64,000 bases of DNA from an uncultured SAR86 cluster bacterium (GCA_902537425.1 CACBBD010000001.1:62001-126000); one strand, 5' to 3'. Positions 36,989-46,049 are shown, counted from the first letter of the stretch. Numbers and translations are program-made. Notes: a model not told the origin generated them from the sequence alone.

Positions 36989-38112
36989 ATTTTGAACTGT
37001 CTGAAGAACAGAAAATGATTCAGCAAAGCGTCGAACGTTTTGTTCAAGAAAACTATGACCTTTCGAATAGAATAAAAATAAGCTCAGAAGATCCTGGCTT
37101 TAGCAAAGAATACTGGTCATCTATGGCCGAATTAGGCTGGCTCGGATTGGCATTTAGTGAAGAGGATGGAGGGTTTGGTGGTAACCAGATAGATACGTTA
37201 GTCCTCATGGAACAATTCGGTAAAGGATTGGTACTTGAACCTTTTTTAGCGAATATAGTTTTGGGTGGAGGATCTATAAAAAGAGGAGGTTCTCAAGAAA
37301 TTAAAGACTCAATCATTCCTAAGCTCATAGATGGTAGTTTACAAATTACTCTCGCTTATGCAGAAGAACAAAGTAGATTTGATATAGAGGATGTTGCAAC
37401 CTCAGCCAGAAAAGAAGGTGATGGTTTCATTATCAATGGTAAAAAATCTATGGTACTCAATGCAGAATCGGCAGATAAAATCGTTGTGGTTGCCAGAACA
37501 AATGGTAGTCAGGTAGATGAAGAAGGGATCAGTTTATTTCTTATAGATGCAGATGCTGAAGGAATAGACAGAGAGAATTTCCCAACTGTTGACGGTCTTA
37601 GGGCTTCCGAAATTTCATTCAAAGATGTACAAGTAACATCAGAATGCCTCATCGGAGAAAAAGATAAAGGGTTTTCCATTCTTCAAGCAGTGGTAAATGA
37701 TGCTATCTTGGCTTTAGCAGCCGAGGCTGTTGGAGCCATGGAAGTGTTATATAAAGACACAGTGGAATACACTCAGCAGAGAGAACAGTTCGATCATCCA
37801 CTATCTGATTTTCAAGTACTTCAACATCGAATGGTAGATATGTTTATGGAGTATGAACAGTGTAAATCTCTATTATTTCGTGCCACCATGGAAACTGTTC
37901 AAGATCCTTCTCTTTCTCAAAGAACTATTCATGCCTTAAAACATTTAATTGGTAAATCTGGAATATTTGTAGGAGAAAGTGCCGTTCAACTGCACGGAGG
38001 TATGGGAGTCACCGAAGAGTTAAGGATAGGCCATTTCTTTAAAAGATTACTCGTTATTGACTCTCAATTTGGAAATGCTGATTTCCACTTAGATAAATTC
38101 ACAAGTCTCTAA
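36985..38112 (+). CDS. Acyl-CoA dehydrogenase, second subunit of a likely heterotetramer
   Basis: A 375-residue dehydrogenase paralogue translationally coupled to the preceding one. It keeps the fold (LGWLGLAFSEEDGGFGG, QLHGGMGVTEELRIGHFFKRL) but the FAD/substrate signature is weak (LAYAEEQSRFD in place of SEPxAGSD), and the C-terminus LVIDSQFGNADFHL has no YEGT motif. These are the features of the non-FAD-binding or half-site partner in alpha2-beta2 acyl-CoA dehydrogenases. The serine hydrolase gene follows after one base. Confidence 0.86.
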   Translation: MNFELSEEQKMIQQSVERFVQENYDLSNRIKISSEDPGFSKEYWSSMAELGWLGLAFSEEDGGFGGNQIDTLVLMEQFGKGLVLEPFLANIVLGGGSIKRGGSQEIKDSIIPKLIDGSLQITLAYAEEQSRFDIEDVATSARKEGDGFIINGKKSMVLNAESADKIVVVARTNGSQVDEEGISLFLIDADAEGIDRENFPTVDGLRASEISFKDVQVTSECLIGEKDKGFSILQAVVNDAILALAAEAVGAMEVLYKDTVEYTQQREQFDHPLSDFQVLQHRMVDMFMEYEQCKSLLFRATMETVQDPSLSQRTIHALKHLIGKSGIFVGESAVQLHGGMGVTEELRIGHFFKRLLVIDSQFGNADFHLDKFTSL

Positions 38113-38113
38113 A

Positions 38114-39271
38114 ATGCAAATAGATTCTCCAAAAATAGATAATATTTTAGAGAATGCTGCTAAGCAAAATGTCCCAGCTATATCGGCTGCGGTTATATCT
38201 AAGGACAGTGACCTATACAAAGGTCATTTTGGTTTTAAGGATCTAGAGAATAAAAATCCAGTCGATGATAATACGCTTTTTAGAATTGCTTCTATGACCA
38301 AGGCAATAACCTCAACGTGTATTTATCAATTGATAGATAGAGATATTCTTTCCCTAGATACAAATTTAAAAGATTTTTTTCCAGAAATTAGCGACAAAAA
38401 AGTCATTCAAGGCTTTGATGATAACGGCGATGTAATATTATCTGATGTATCAAATGATATAAATATCGGACATCTGTTAACACATACCTCTGGTTTTGCT
38501 TACGAAATATGGAACGAATCAATAGCTAAGCTTGTCGAGAGAGGTGATTTACAAAGTGCCTTCGCAAATAATGATGAGTTTCTAAAAGCTCCACTGATCT
38601 TTGAACCCGGTACAAGCTGGGAATATGGTATTGGGATTGATTGGCTGGGTGTGTTGATAGAAAAAATCAGTGAATGCTCTCTACAAGAATACATGCATAC
38701 TAATATTTTTGAGCCATTAGAAATGGCTAACACATCTTATGATCTTGATAAAAGCAAACATTCACGAGTAGCTAAAGTTTACGGAAGAAATGACGATGAA
38801 TACTTTGAAATGCCCTTCGAAGTTCCTGAAAAATCCTCATTTTACTCCGGTGGAGGAAACCTTATATCCAGCATTAAAGATTATTCGAAGTTTCTTAAGA
38901 TTTTCCTTAATGCAGGCCAAGGACCTGACAGACAGATAATTTCTATCTCTTCCCATAAGTCTATGCTCAAAAGCCTGAATGAAGAGTTAGTTATGAAACA
39001 AATGCTTTCTCAGGCACCCATGCTTTCTGAGGATGTAGATTTTTTTCCCTCATCCACCAAATCTTGGAGTCCAGGTTTCATGATTAATCATGAAGACATA
39101 GATTCCGGACGACCGAAGAATAGTGCAGGATGGGCTGGCTTATTTAACTCGTTTTTTTGGATTGATCCAAAAAATGAAATTGCCGCAGTCATTTTAATGC
39201 AAATGCTTCCTTTTTCTGAAGGCGGATGCCTTAATACCCTTAAAGAATTTGAAAGTTCTATATATAGCTAA
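38114..39271 (+). CDS. Serine hydrolase of the beta-lactamase (class C)/esterase family
   Basis: A 385-residue penicillin-binding-fold hydrolase. The nucleophile is Ser60 in SMTK, and WEYGIGIDWLG gives the Tyr of the second motif. No signal peptide is visible, so it is probably a cytoplasmic esterase of the EstB type and not a secreted beta-lactamase. It is the third gene of an operon with the two acyl-CoA dehydrogenases, which suggests hydrolysis of an ester related to their substrate. Confidence 0.85.
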   Translation: MQIDSPKIDNILENAAKQNVPAISAAVISKDSDLYKGHFGFKDLENKNPVDDNTLFRIASMTKAITSTCIYQLIDRDILSLDTNLKDFFPEISDKKVIQGFDDNGDVILSDVSNDINIGHLLTHTSGFAYEIWNESIAKLVERGDLQSAFANNDEFLKAPLIFEPGTSWEYGIGIDWLGVLIEKISECSLQEYMHTNIFEPLEMANTSYDLDKSKHSRVAKVYGRNDDEYFEMPFEVPEKSSFYSGGGNLISSIKDYSKFLKIFLNAGQGPDRQIISISSHKSMLKSLNEELVMKQMLSQAPMLSEDVDFFPSSTKSWSPGFMINHEDIDSGRPKNSAGWAGLFNSFFWIDPKNEIAAVILMQMLPFSEGGCLNTLKEFESSIYS

Positions 39272-39277
39272 ACAAGA

Positions 39278-39739
39278 ATGAAACAATTTATTCTACTAAT
39301 AACTTATATCTGTTTTCTAACAAGTTGTGCCAATTCATCTCTAAAACCTGATACATACGATCGTGACTCTTCACAAAGAATTTCAAATGTACTTTACGGA
39401 GAAGTAGTCTCTTTAAAAAGAGTATCAATAGAAGGAGAGACAAAGTCCGGAACTATCGTAGGTGGATTAGTAGGTGCTGCAGCAGGAAGTCAAGTAAGTG
39501 ACTCTAAACCTGAATCTGAAATAGGAGCTGTTTTAGGAGGAGCTATAGGAGCTACCATAGGTGGCAATGTATCTAAAAATATTCAGTCTGTTGAAGGAAT
39601 CCAGCTGACCATCAATATGGACGATGGAAGAACAATTTCTGTAGTACAAGAAATTAGTGATTATAAATTTGAAGTTGGTGATCTTGTTGAAGTCATAACC
39701 ATAAAAGGTAGAACAAGAATATCTCCTTCGGGCGCATGA
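39278..39739 (+). CDS. Glycine-zipper outer membrane lipoprotein (SlyB/Pcp-like)
   Basis: A 153-residue lipoprotein: a short signal sequence, lipobox FLTSC with Cys17 as the lipidated residue, then two glycine-zipper spans (GGLVGAAAG and GGAIGATIGG) and a small beta domain. Length and layout match the SlyB/17-kDa antigen group, which stabilises the outer membrane. The Ser after Cys (CANS begins with Ala) gives no inner-membrane retention signal. It starts 6 bases after the serine hydrolase. Confidence 0.85.
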   Translation: MKQFILLITYICFLTSCANSSLKPDTYDRDSSQRISNVLYGEVVSLKRVSIEGETKSGTIVGGLVGAAAGSQVSDSKPESEIGAVLGGAIGATIGGNVSKNIQSVEGIQLTINMDDGRTISVVQEISDYKFEVGDLVEVITIKGRTRISPSGA

Positions 39740-39749
39740 TATAAGAATT

Positions 39750-39778
39750 AATGGCAGCCCATGATATGAACTGCCATT
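39750..39778. terminator. Hairpin between convergent lipoprotein and PDZ genes
   Basis: AATGGCAG and CTGCCATT form a perfect 8-bp stem with a 13-base loop in the 48-base gap between two convergent genes. There is no long T-run, so termination strength is uncertain; position and symmetry fit a bidirectional terminator. Confidence 0.45.
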
Positions 39779-39787
39779 TGAATTAAA

Positions 39788-40513
39788 TTATCTTGTAAGA
39801 GAGAATCCTAATTGACTTTGCGCAAGTCTTTCCTCTGAAAGATCTCCTATAGCTATAACCTTTCCTTCATCATTAAAAGCAAGTCTTGTCACAACATTTT
39901 GTTCAAACTCTAAATCAAAAGTCCTATTAAGGGATTTATGCCAGTGCCAAACATAAACAGTATTATCACTCGTATTAGAAGCAACTTCGTTTATACGATG
40001 TTCAATGGTGGTCCAGTTTTCTGCATCTGCACCGGATAAATTTTCTAGAACTTGTGACTTCGTATTGGATGAATTAACAATCCCTCGCGTCACAGCAATG
40101 TTCATTTCCTCACCATTACGTAATATCACTGCGTTTACTATCTTTCCTGGGAGCCCAGAAAAAGGTAATTTCTCATCATCAATATTTTTTTGATTCACCT
40201 CAATACCTTCTACAGAAATAAATTCATCGCCTGGCTCTAAAATTCCTTCTGCAGGACTACCTGAGATTACTCTTTGGACAATCATTTTTCCTTCATCTAA
40301 GTCTGGATTCCAATTGAATCCAAATCCAACAAACCTACCTGGATAATTCAAACCATCTTCTGCCATATTATCTCTGACTGAGGCGATCATCTCCTCTTTT
40401 CCAGTATAGGCAGCATTTATCCAAGATCTAGCGGTATCTTCATTTGAAGCAAATGAATTGCTTGCAATAAATGATAAAGAAATTATGGTCAATAATGTTC
40501 TTATGATATTCAT
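39788..40513 (-). CDS. Exported PDZ-domain protein
   Basis: A 241-residue protein with a signal peptide (about 22 residues, cleavage after SNSFA). The middle contains a PDZ domain: VISGSPAEGILEPGDEFISVEGIEV is typical. A C-terminal beta region (WHWHKSLNRTFDLEF) resembles a small outer-membrane-associated domain. There is no protease domain, so it is probably a periplasmic adaptor. It stands alone between a hairpin and the divergent acylase gene. Function unknown. Confidence 0.75.
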   Translation of the reverse strand: MNIIRTLLTIISLSFIASNSFASNEDTARSWINAAYTGKEEMIASVRDNMAEDGLNYPGRFVGFGFNWNPDLDEGKMIVQRVISGSPAEGILEPGDEFISVEGIEVNQKNIDDEKLPFSGLPGKIVNAVILRNGEEMNIAVTRGIVNSSNTKSQVLENLSGADAENWTTIEHRINEVASNTSDNTVYVWHWHKSLNRTFDLEFEQNVVTRLAFNDEGKVIAIGDLSEERLAQSQLGFSLTR

Positions 40514-40631
40514 AATTTTATCTCCTTATAATCATGAATCTAAAATATAACTTAAGTGGGGAAAAAACAAAAAAATATTTTATTCATATAAGACCTTATT
40601 CTGTAAGATTGTTATGCATTTGCAGATAATT

Positions 40632-42728
40632 ATGATAAGAATTTCTTTAACTTTAATCATTTTAGTGATGCTTATCTCATGTAAGTCTATGGATGATTCG
40701 CAGATTAGCATCTACCTTGAAAAATCTAGCTCATATAAAGCACAAATTACAAGAGATGTTTGGGGGGTACCTCACGTCTACGGTAAGACTGATGCAGATG
40801 CTGCCTTTGGATTAGCTTATGCACATGCAGAGGATGACTTTAAAAATATTGCAGAAAATATGTATCTGTATAGAGCAGAAATGGGTCTAAAAGATGGAAT
40901 TGATGGTGCCATACAAGATTATCTAATTAAGGTTCTTAAGATAAGAGAACAAATTGATGAAAACTATACAAATGATTTAAATGCAGATGTTCGTAAAGTT
41001 ATTGAAGCTTATGCAGCAGGTATAAATTATTGGATGATAAAAAATCCAAGTAATGGCTATAACCACTTTTTTCCAGTTACAGAAAAAGATATTGTGGCAG
41101 GGTTCTCAATACAGAATCTTTTCTTTTCTGGTGTTGTAAGTTCTATAGAGAAACTTCAGAGAGAATCCGATCTAAAAGAGGAATATACAAGCTTGTATCG
41201 GAATCAAGAATTTGTAACCGGTTCTAATGTTTTAGCTGTCAACTCTCGTAAGACGTATGATCAATCTACAAGAATTATTATTAATTCGCATCAACCACTC
41301 GACGGACCTTTAGCTTGGTATGAAGCGCATGTGAGAAGTGATGAAGGATGGAATATGATGGGTGGCCTTTTTCCTGGCTCACCTTTTGTATTTGTAGGGT
41401 TTAATGAAAATATAGCTTGGGGATTTACAGTCAATAAACCCGATCTTTCTGATAGTTACTTGCTCGAAGTTAATCCAGAAAATGAAAATCAATACCTACT
41501 TGATGGAGAATGGGTAGATTTCAAAATTGAGATGGTAAGACTTCCAATCAAACTATTTGGACCTCTCAAATGGACGGTTAAGAGAGAGGCAAAGTATTCA
41601 GTTCATGGCCCTGTATTGGAAGTAGCTGATAAAAGCTATGCCCTTAGGTTTTCGGGAATGAGTGATATCAAACAAGTCAATCAATGGTACGCGATGAATA
41701 AATCAAATTCTCTTGAAGATTGGCTAGAAGCTATGAAAATGAGATCTATAATATCTTTCAACGGTGTTTATGCCGATAGAGAAGATAATATATATTTCCT
41801 TCATAATTCTTCCTCACCGCTTAGGAAAGAGGGAATAGATTGGAAAAATGTCATCGATGGTTCAAGGTCTGATCTTGTTTGGGATAAATATGTAAATTTT
41901 GAATCAATTCCACAACTACAAAACCCATCCTCAGGATGGATTGCGAGCACAAATCAAGATCCATTCAAAGTAACGGGTGAGAAAGACAACTTGTTATCAA
42001 AGAATTATTCTCCTACTTTGGGCCTACAAACTAGGATGACTAATAGAGCATACAGATCAATTGAACTTTTTAGCCAAAACAACAAGCTAAACGAAAAGGA
42101 TTTTGATGACATAAAGTTTGATAATAAATACTCAAGGCAATCTAGATCTTACAAGTACGTATCTGAATTATTCAACAAAGATTTCGAGTCTGATGAACTA
42201 AATTATGCGCGAGATATTTTAAAAAAGTGGGACTTGGCAACAGATTTTAAGAATACTTCTGCGGCACTCGGGGTATGTGTACTGTCGAGTGAATGGATTT
42301 CTGAACAGGGGCAAAGAATTCCTCAAGATCCTGAAATATCCTTTAGAGAATGCGTGAAAGAATTAATGGAAACTTACGGAAGAGTTGACCCGCCTTGGTC
42401 AGAAAGAAATTTTATTGTTAGGGGAAGTAAAAAAGAGTCAGTGCAAGGCGGTCCCGATGTTCTAAGGGCTATTTATGGAAGGAATGATGAAGCAGGAGAT
42501 TTAAATGCTGCGGGAGGAGATGGACTTTACATTCATGTAAGTTGGGATAAGGATGGTCAACAAAAATCTAAAAGCATTCACCAATATGGTAGTGCTACTC
42601 AAGACGAGAGCTCTATTCATTTTGCTGATCAAATGGATTTGTATATTCAAGAAGAATACAAACCTACTTTCTTCGACAAAGAAGATTTATCAAAAAATAT
42701 CTCAAAAATTTATAATGTTCCTTATTAA
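40632..42728 (+). CDS. Penicillin acylase-family N-terminal-nucleophile hydrolase, lipoprotein
   Basis: A precursor of about 698 residues that self-cleaves into alpha and beta chains and hydrolyses amide bonds of acylated substrates (penicillins, acyl-homoserine lactones, aculeacin-type lipopeptides). Alpha-chain motif TRDVWGVPHVYGKTDADAAFG is present. The new beta N-terminus is the Ser of TGSNVLAVN (residue 204 counted from an upstream ATG at 40614). The signal sequence ends in a lipobox LISC, so it is lipid-anchored in the envelope. I chose the ATG at 40632, which gives a compact lipoprotein signal; 40614 is also possible. A DUF4149-like gene follows after 21 bases. Confidence 0.88.
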   Translation: MIRISLTLIILVMLISCKSMDDSQISIYLEKSSSYKAQITRDVWGVPHVYGKTDADAAFGLAYAHAEDDFKNIAENMYLYRAEMGLKDGIDGAIQDYLIKVLKIREQIDENYTNDLNADVRKVIEAYAAGINYWMIKNPSNGYNHFFPVTEKDIVAGFSIQNLFFSGVVSSIEKLQRESDLKEEYTSLYRNQEFVTGSNVLAVNSRKTYDQSTRIIINSHQPLDGPLAWYEAHVRSDEGWNMMGGLFPGSPFVFVGFNENIAWGFTVNKPDLSDSYLLEVNPENENQYLLDGEWVDFKIEMVRLPIKLFGPLKWTVKREAKYSVHGPVLEVADKSYALRFSGMSDIKQVNQWYAMNKSNSLEDWLEAMKMRSIISFNGVYADREDNIYFLHNSSSPLRKEGIDWKNVIDGSRSDLVWDKYVNFESIPQLQNPSSGWIASTNQDPFKVTGEKDNLLSKNYSPTLGLQTRMTNRAYRSIELFSQNNKLNEKDFDDIKFDNKYSRQSRSYKYVSELFNKDFESDELNYARDILKKWDLATDFKNTSAALGVCVLSSEWISEQGQRIPQDPEISFRECVKELMETYGRVDPPWSERNFIVRGSKKESVQGGPDVLRAIYGRNDEAGDLNAAGGDGLYIHVSWDKDGQQKSKSIHQYGSATQDESSIHFADQMDLYIQEEYKPTFFDKEDLSKNISKIYNVPY

Positions 42729-42749
42729 AATATATAAAAATTAAAAGTA

Positions 42750-43142
42750 ATGTTATTTGCTCAAATCTTAATTTCAGGTTTAGTTTGTGGTTTGATTATA
42801 TTTCAGTCCGCCTTTGTTGCACCTACAGTTTTTCGAGACTTACCCGAAGAAAGCAGACCAGTAATATTAAGATCTCTGTTTCCAAAACTTTTTAAGTCAA
42901 TAACTCTAGCTGGGATTTTATTAACCTTATTAGCCTTTTTAGAGGGTTCTAATTTAATAATCGCATATTGCGTTGGAGTTTTTACCTTCTTAGCAGGTTT
43001 AATCTGCAATTCCATGATAGGAGCAACAAATAGGGCTAGAGATGATGGAAATGATAAACTTTTTGCTACTCTTCATCGAATTAGTGTGTTACTGACAATA
43101 TCAGTTTTACTGACAAATCTCATTTGGGTATTTATAGTTTAA
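42750..43142 (+). CDS. DUF4149-like small membrane protein
   Basis: A 130-residue inner-membrane protein with four hydrophobic segments. FVAPTVFRDLPEESR after the first segment and NRARDDGNDKLFATLHRIS before the last match the DUF4149/TMEM205-like pattern. The reaction or cargo is unknown. It follows the acylase and precedes the PsiE-like gene by 2 bases, so it is in an operon with both. Confidence 0.65.
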   Translation: MLFAQILISGLVCGLIIFQSAFVAPTVFRDLPEESRPVILRSLFPKLFKSITLAGILLTLLAFLEGSNLIIAYCVGVFTFLAGLICNSMIGATNRARDDGNDKLFATLHRISVLLTISVLLTNLIWVFIV

Positions 43143-43144
43143 TT

Positions 43145-43573
43145 ATGAAAGAAAGATTTAATAAATTTCTTAACACCGGCATGAATAAAGGTTTGAGTTG
43201 GACCACCATAGCAAGTGAAAAATTACTTCTAGCACTAATTGGAATATCAACATGTATAGCTTCGGCCATGTATCTCTATGAGATGATCTTACAAAGAGAA
43301 ATCTTACTAGGTGATCTATTCATGCTTTTTATTTATGCAGAAATCCTCGCCATGGTTGGGGCTTTCTATAGCACTAATAGGATACCTGTTACTCTTCCAA
43401 TCATTGTTGCAATCACTGCTCTGTGTCGTTTGATTATAATGCAAACGAAAGAAATGGATGCGATTATGGTCATGTGGGAGGCAGGTGCAATTTTTATTCT
43501 TGCAGGTTCAGCCTATCTAATGAGCCTCAAAGACAAAATAAGTCTAGAGAAATTAAAACAGTCGGAAGAATAA
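43145..43573 (+). CDS. PsiE family membrane protein
   Basis: A 142-residue inner-membrane protein with four hydrophobic segments, similar to phosphate-starvation-inducible PsiE (EILAMVGAFYSTNRIPVTLPIIVAITALCRLII region). The frame extends to 43124, but that would overlap the preceding gene; the ATG at 43145 begins just after its stop and is preferred. No Pho box is evident upstream, so phosphate regulation is not supported here. Converges on an unknown gene with a one-base gap. Confidence 0.78.
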   Translation: MKERFNKFLNTGMNKGLSWTTIASEKLLLALIGISTCIASAMYLYEMILQREILLGDLFMLFIYAEILAMVGAFYSTNRIPVTLPIIVAITALCRLIIMQTKEMDAIMVMWEAGAIFILAGSAYLMSLKDKISLEKLKQSEE

Positions 43574-43574
43574 C

Positions 43575-44003
43575 TTATAAATAAGAACTAAACCTTTCCG
43601 ATCTCCAAGAATTAATGAGGTCTTTGGAAGATTCATCTCTGGAAAACCAAACCTTGTCTGATTCATTATTTATCTGATGAACCTTGAGTTCTTCTAGTCC
43701 TGAAGGTGATGAATCATTAAAAAACTCCATCATGAATTTTGCATATAAATTTCGTTGGTTTAACTCCAACAAATAGTTTGACACTCTTTTTATCTCTTGT
43801 AATTCTCTGTAGTGATAAATATACAGAAAAGAATCCTCAGCTTGATTTTCCTCTATAAAGATCGGATCATCTTTGAGAACAAGTTCCTTAAATTTATCGC
43901 GTACCTCAGACATATCTAATTTCTTTAAATCAAGGTTTAACTCCTCTTTAAAAAATACCTCAAAGTCTTTATAGGTTTTTTCTATTTGTTCACTTATCTT
44001 CAA
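43575..44003 (-). CDS. Hypothetical acidic helical protein
   Basis: A soluble, strongly charged, mainly helical protein of about 142 residues without motifs I recognise. No ATG is available near the N-terminus; a TTG at 44003 lies 10 bases after GGAG (44014-44017) and is my choice, while the frame is open to a TTG at 44039. It is convergent with the PsiE-like gene and divergent from the TPR gene. Function unknown. Confidence 0.55.
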   Translation of the reverse strand: MKISEQIEKTYKDFEVFFKEELNLDLKKLDMSEVRDKFKELVLKDDPIFIEENQAEDSFLYIYHYRELQEIKRVSNYLLELNQRNLYAKFMMEFFNDSSPSGLEELKVHQINNESDKVWFSRDESSKDLINSWRSERFSSYL

Positions 44004-44131
44004 AATAAACACGCTCCAACAAAATTTTTTATGTGACAAAGAGATACTTTAAAACTTTCAAAAAAACCTGAATGCTTTAAAATTATGTTCATCGCTGCTT
44101 GCCTGCCTGAATTTATATTCTTAAATATTAT

Positions 44132-44599
44132 ATGAAAAAATTCTTAAAAGTTGGTCTGATTATTTTGACACTCTCTTCGCTAGTGGCTATGCCAATAAAA
44201 GCAGCAAAATACGACAAAAAAAAGCCATCAGATCTTTATTCAAAAGCGATAGAACATCTAGACAAAAACCAATATGGTAAAGCTCAAAAGGTACTCCGAA
44301 TCTATACTAGAAAAAAGAAAGATGATGCTGACGGATGGACACTCCTAGCCTTCTCGTCAAGAAAACTCGGCAGTTATGCAAATGCCGAAAAATACTATGA
44401 AAAAGCTTTAGATTTAGATCCCGAGAACAAAGCAGCCCTAGAATATCAAGGAGAGCTTTTTGTTGTACTAGATAAACTTGAGTTGGCTAATGAAAATTTG
44501 AATAAACTAAAGACTTTATGTCCAGATTCATGCGATGAATTGGAAAAACTAGAAGATTTTATCTCCAGTAAAATAGAGAAAGAAAAAATTAATATCTAA
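44132..44599 (+). CDS. Exported TPR-repeat protein
   Basis: A 155-residue protein with a signal peptide (first ~24 residues, ending around PIKAA) and about two to three tetratricopeptide repeats; SYANAEKYYEKALDLDPENKAALEYQGEL is typical. TPRs mediate protein binding, so it is likely a periplasmic scaffold. Two cysteines near the end (TLCPDSCDEL) could form a disulfide. It stands alone between an unknown gene and the NMT1/THI5-like gene. Confidence 0.8.
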   Translation: MKKFLKVGLIILTLSSLVAMPIKAAKYDKKKPSDLYSKAIEHLDKNQYGKAQKVLRIYTRKKKDDADGWTLLAFSSRKLGSYANAEKYYEKALDLDPENKAALEYQGELFVVLDKLELANENLNKLKTLCPDSCDELEKLEDFISSKIEKEKINI

Positions 44600-44610
44600 T
44601 TGATATCCCT

Positions 44611-44629
44611 AACTCTAAATATCAGAGTT
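44611..44629. terminator. Weak hairpin after the TPR gene
   Basis: AACTCT and AGAGTT form a 6-bp stem around a 7-base loop, 11 bases after the TPR gene stop. There is no T-run. It may be a weak terminator or chance. Confidence 0.25.
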
Positions 44630-44672
44630 GCTATTATTGAAATGAGTTATGAATTATTTATTGAATAAATTA

Positions 44673-45575
44673 TTAAAATTCTAAATCTATGTAGAATTGA
44701 CTACTTTTGAGATCAAAGCTTTCTATCTCTTTAGATTTAATCCATTTAAAGAAATCGTCAAAGACTTTAGGATCGATTTTTCCGAAAGTTTCATCATCAC
44801 CGAAGTAATCTTTTGAAAACTCCAAAGAATTAACCAAATCAATATTTCTTTCCTCAAGAGGGACATTAGGTCTCAGGATGTTAGTTGACTCCTCAGTATG
44901 TTTGAAAGAATACAACAAACCTTTTTTTGTTGCCGAGAGAAATCTTCTTAGTTCATCCTTACTTCTCCCGATCAATAAGTGAGGTACAACTATCAATGGT
45001 GAATATGAATAAGGAATTCCGTAATCTTCTAATTTAAAAAACTTAAAATTAGGTCTCTGTATACCTTCCCAATTGAGAAATATCCAAGTTGCATCTAAAT
45101 TTTGATTAATCAAAGCATTCCATACCCCTAGTCTATCGGGATAATGTATGTCTAAATCACCTACTCCTCCATCTTTTTTAATTAATTCTTTTACAATTAG
45201 ATCTTCGTATCTAGCTCCATAAGATGCATAAGACTTTGAATCCAGGTCCATTGGTCTATTAACATTTGAATCTTCTCGAACAGCAATAGCGCTAACATCT
45301 CTTTGGAAAAGAGTAGCTATTGCCATTAAACTAAAAGGTGAATCTTTTGTTCTAAAACTTATTATTGACTCTGTTGGACACAGGGCAATATCAGCCAAGC
45401 CCAATTCCACTTTTTTCGCAGGTGAATGTTCGTAATTATCAGCTTCAGGTGAAATTATCCTTAAATCTATTCCCTTCTCTTGATAAAACTCTTTTTTTTG
45501 AGCAACAAAAAAACCGATATGGTTAATATTTGGAGTCCAGTCTAGGGCAAGCTTAAATGTTTTTAGTCTTTTCAA
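44673..45575 (-). CDS. NMT1/THI5-like protein without signal peptide
   Basis: A 300-residue periplasmic-binding-protein fold of the NMT1/THI5 group (LALDWTPNINHIGFFVAQK at the N-terminus, KKVELGLADIALCPTES later). Bacterial homologues usually bind thiamine pyrimidine precursors for ABC import, while fungal Thi5 and its Legionella relative make the pyrimidine themselves. This protein starts at a TTG with GAGGG (45586-45590) ahead of it, an in-frame TAG stands just upstream, and there is no signal peptide or lipobox, so it is predicted to be cytoplasmic. No ABC permease or ATPase is adjacent. The fungal CCCFC iron-site motif is absent. Role unresolved. Confidence 0.75.
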   Translation of the reverse strand: MKRLKTFKLALDWTPNINHIGFFVAQKKEFYQEKGIDLRIISPEADNYEHSPAKKVELGLADIALCPTESIISFRTKDSPFSLMAIATLFQRDVSAIAVREDSNVNRPMDLDSKSYASYGARYEDLIVKELIKKDGGVGDLDIHYPDRLGVWNALINQNLDATWIFLNWEGIQRPNFKFFKLEDYGIPYSYSPLIVVPHLLIGRSKDELRRFLSATKKGLLYSFKHTEESTNILRPNVPLEERNIDLVNSLEFSKDYFGDDETFGKIDPKVFDDFFKWIKSKEIESFDLKSSQFYIDLEF

Positions 45576-45599
45576 TGCAGTTAAACCCTCAAAAGGCTA

Positions 45600-46049
45600 T
45601 TACATTGGAGAGTTATGTGTATGCGCTATTCCCCAATTTCCATCTTCCTCAACTAATACGAGAGTAATGTACGTGAATGTTGGTGGACTCATCTCGCCCA
45701 TACTCGGAATAAAATCTGTTCGCCTCACAAAATCTGCAATAGCTACCTCGCCATAAATTCTCACTTCTGGAGAAGATATAGTAGAAATTAACTTTAAGTC
45801 AGGATCTCGTGAAAGGCTCGCAGCCCTTCTCTCCTTTTGAATCATTAAATTCTCTGCCTGATTAGGCCATCTTTTGGAGGTTATCATAACCCGATCATCC
45901 CTTATTAGTTCTGCCTGAGCATCAAGGTCACCCTCTAAGGCAGACCATTTATATATCGTATCCAGGACATCCTTTTCGGAACTGAAACTAAAAAACGATA
46001 AGCTTGATAAAAATATTACACTTATTATTTTAGAAATTAAATTTTTCAT
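45600..46049 (-). CDS. Exported SnoaL/NTF2-like protein
   Basis: A 149-residue protein with a signal peptide (about 22 residues) followed by an NTF2-like cone fold, recognised from the helix-strand order and VLDTIYKWSALEGDLDAQAELIRDD early and VLVEEDGNWGIAHTHNSPM at the end. Such domains serve as small-molecule binding or isomerase pockets. A good ribosome-binding site (AAAGGAG) precedes the ATG. The NMT1/THI5-like gene follows after 24 bases and may be co-transcribed. Confidence 0.72.
   Translation of the reverse strand: MKNLISKIISVIFLSSLSFFSFSSEKDVLDTIYKWSALEGDLDAQAELIRDDRVMITSKRWPNQAENLMIQKERRAASLSRDPDLKLISTISSPEVRIYGEVAIADFVRRTDFIPSMGEMSPPTFTYITLVLVEEDGNWGIAHTHNSPM

Noticed and set aside
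38114-39271. Beta-lactamase resistance gene
   Set aside because: SxxK is present but there is no signal peptide and it sits in an acyl-CoA operon; an esterase is more likely.
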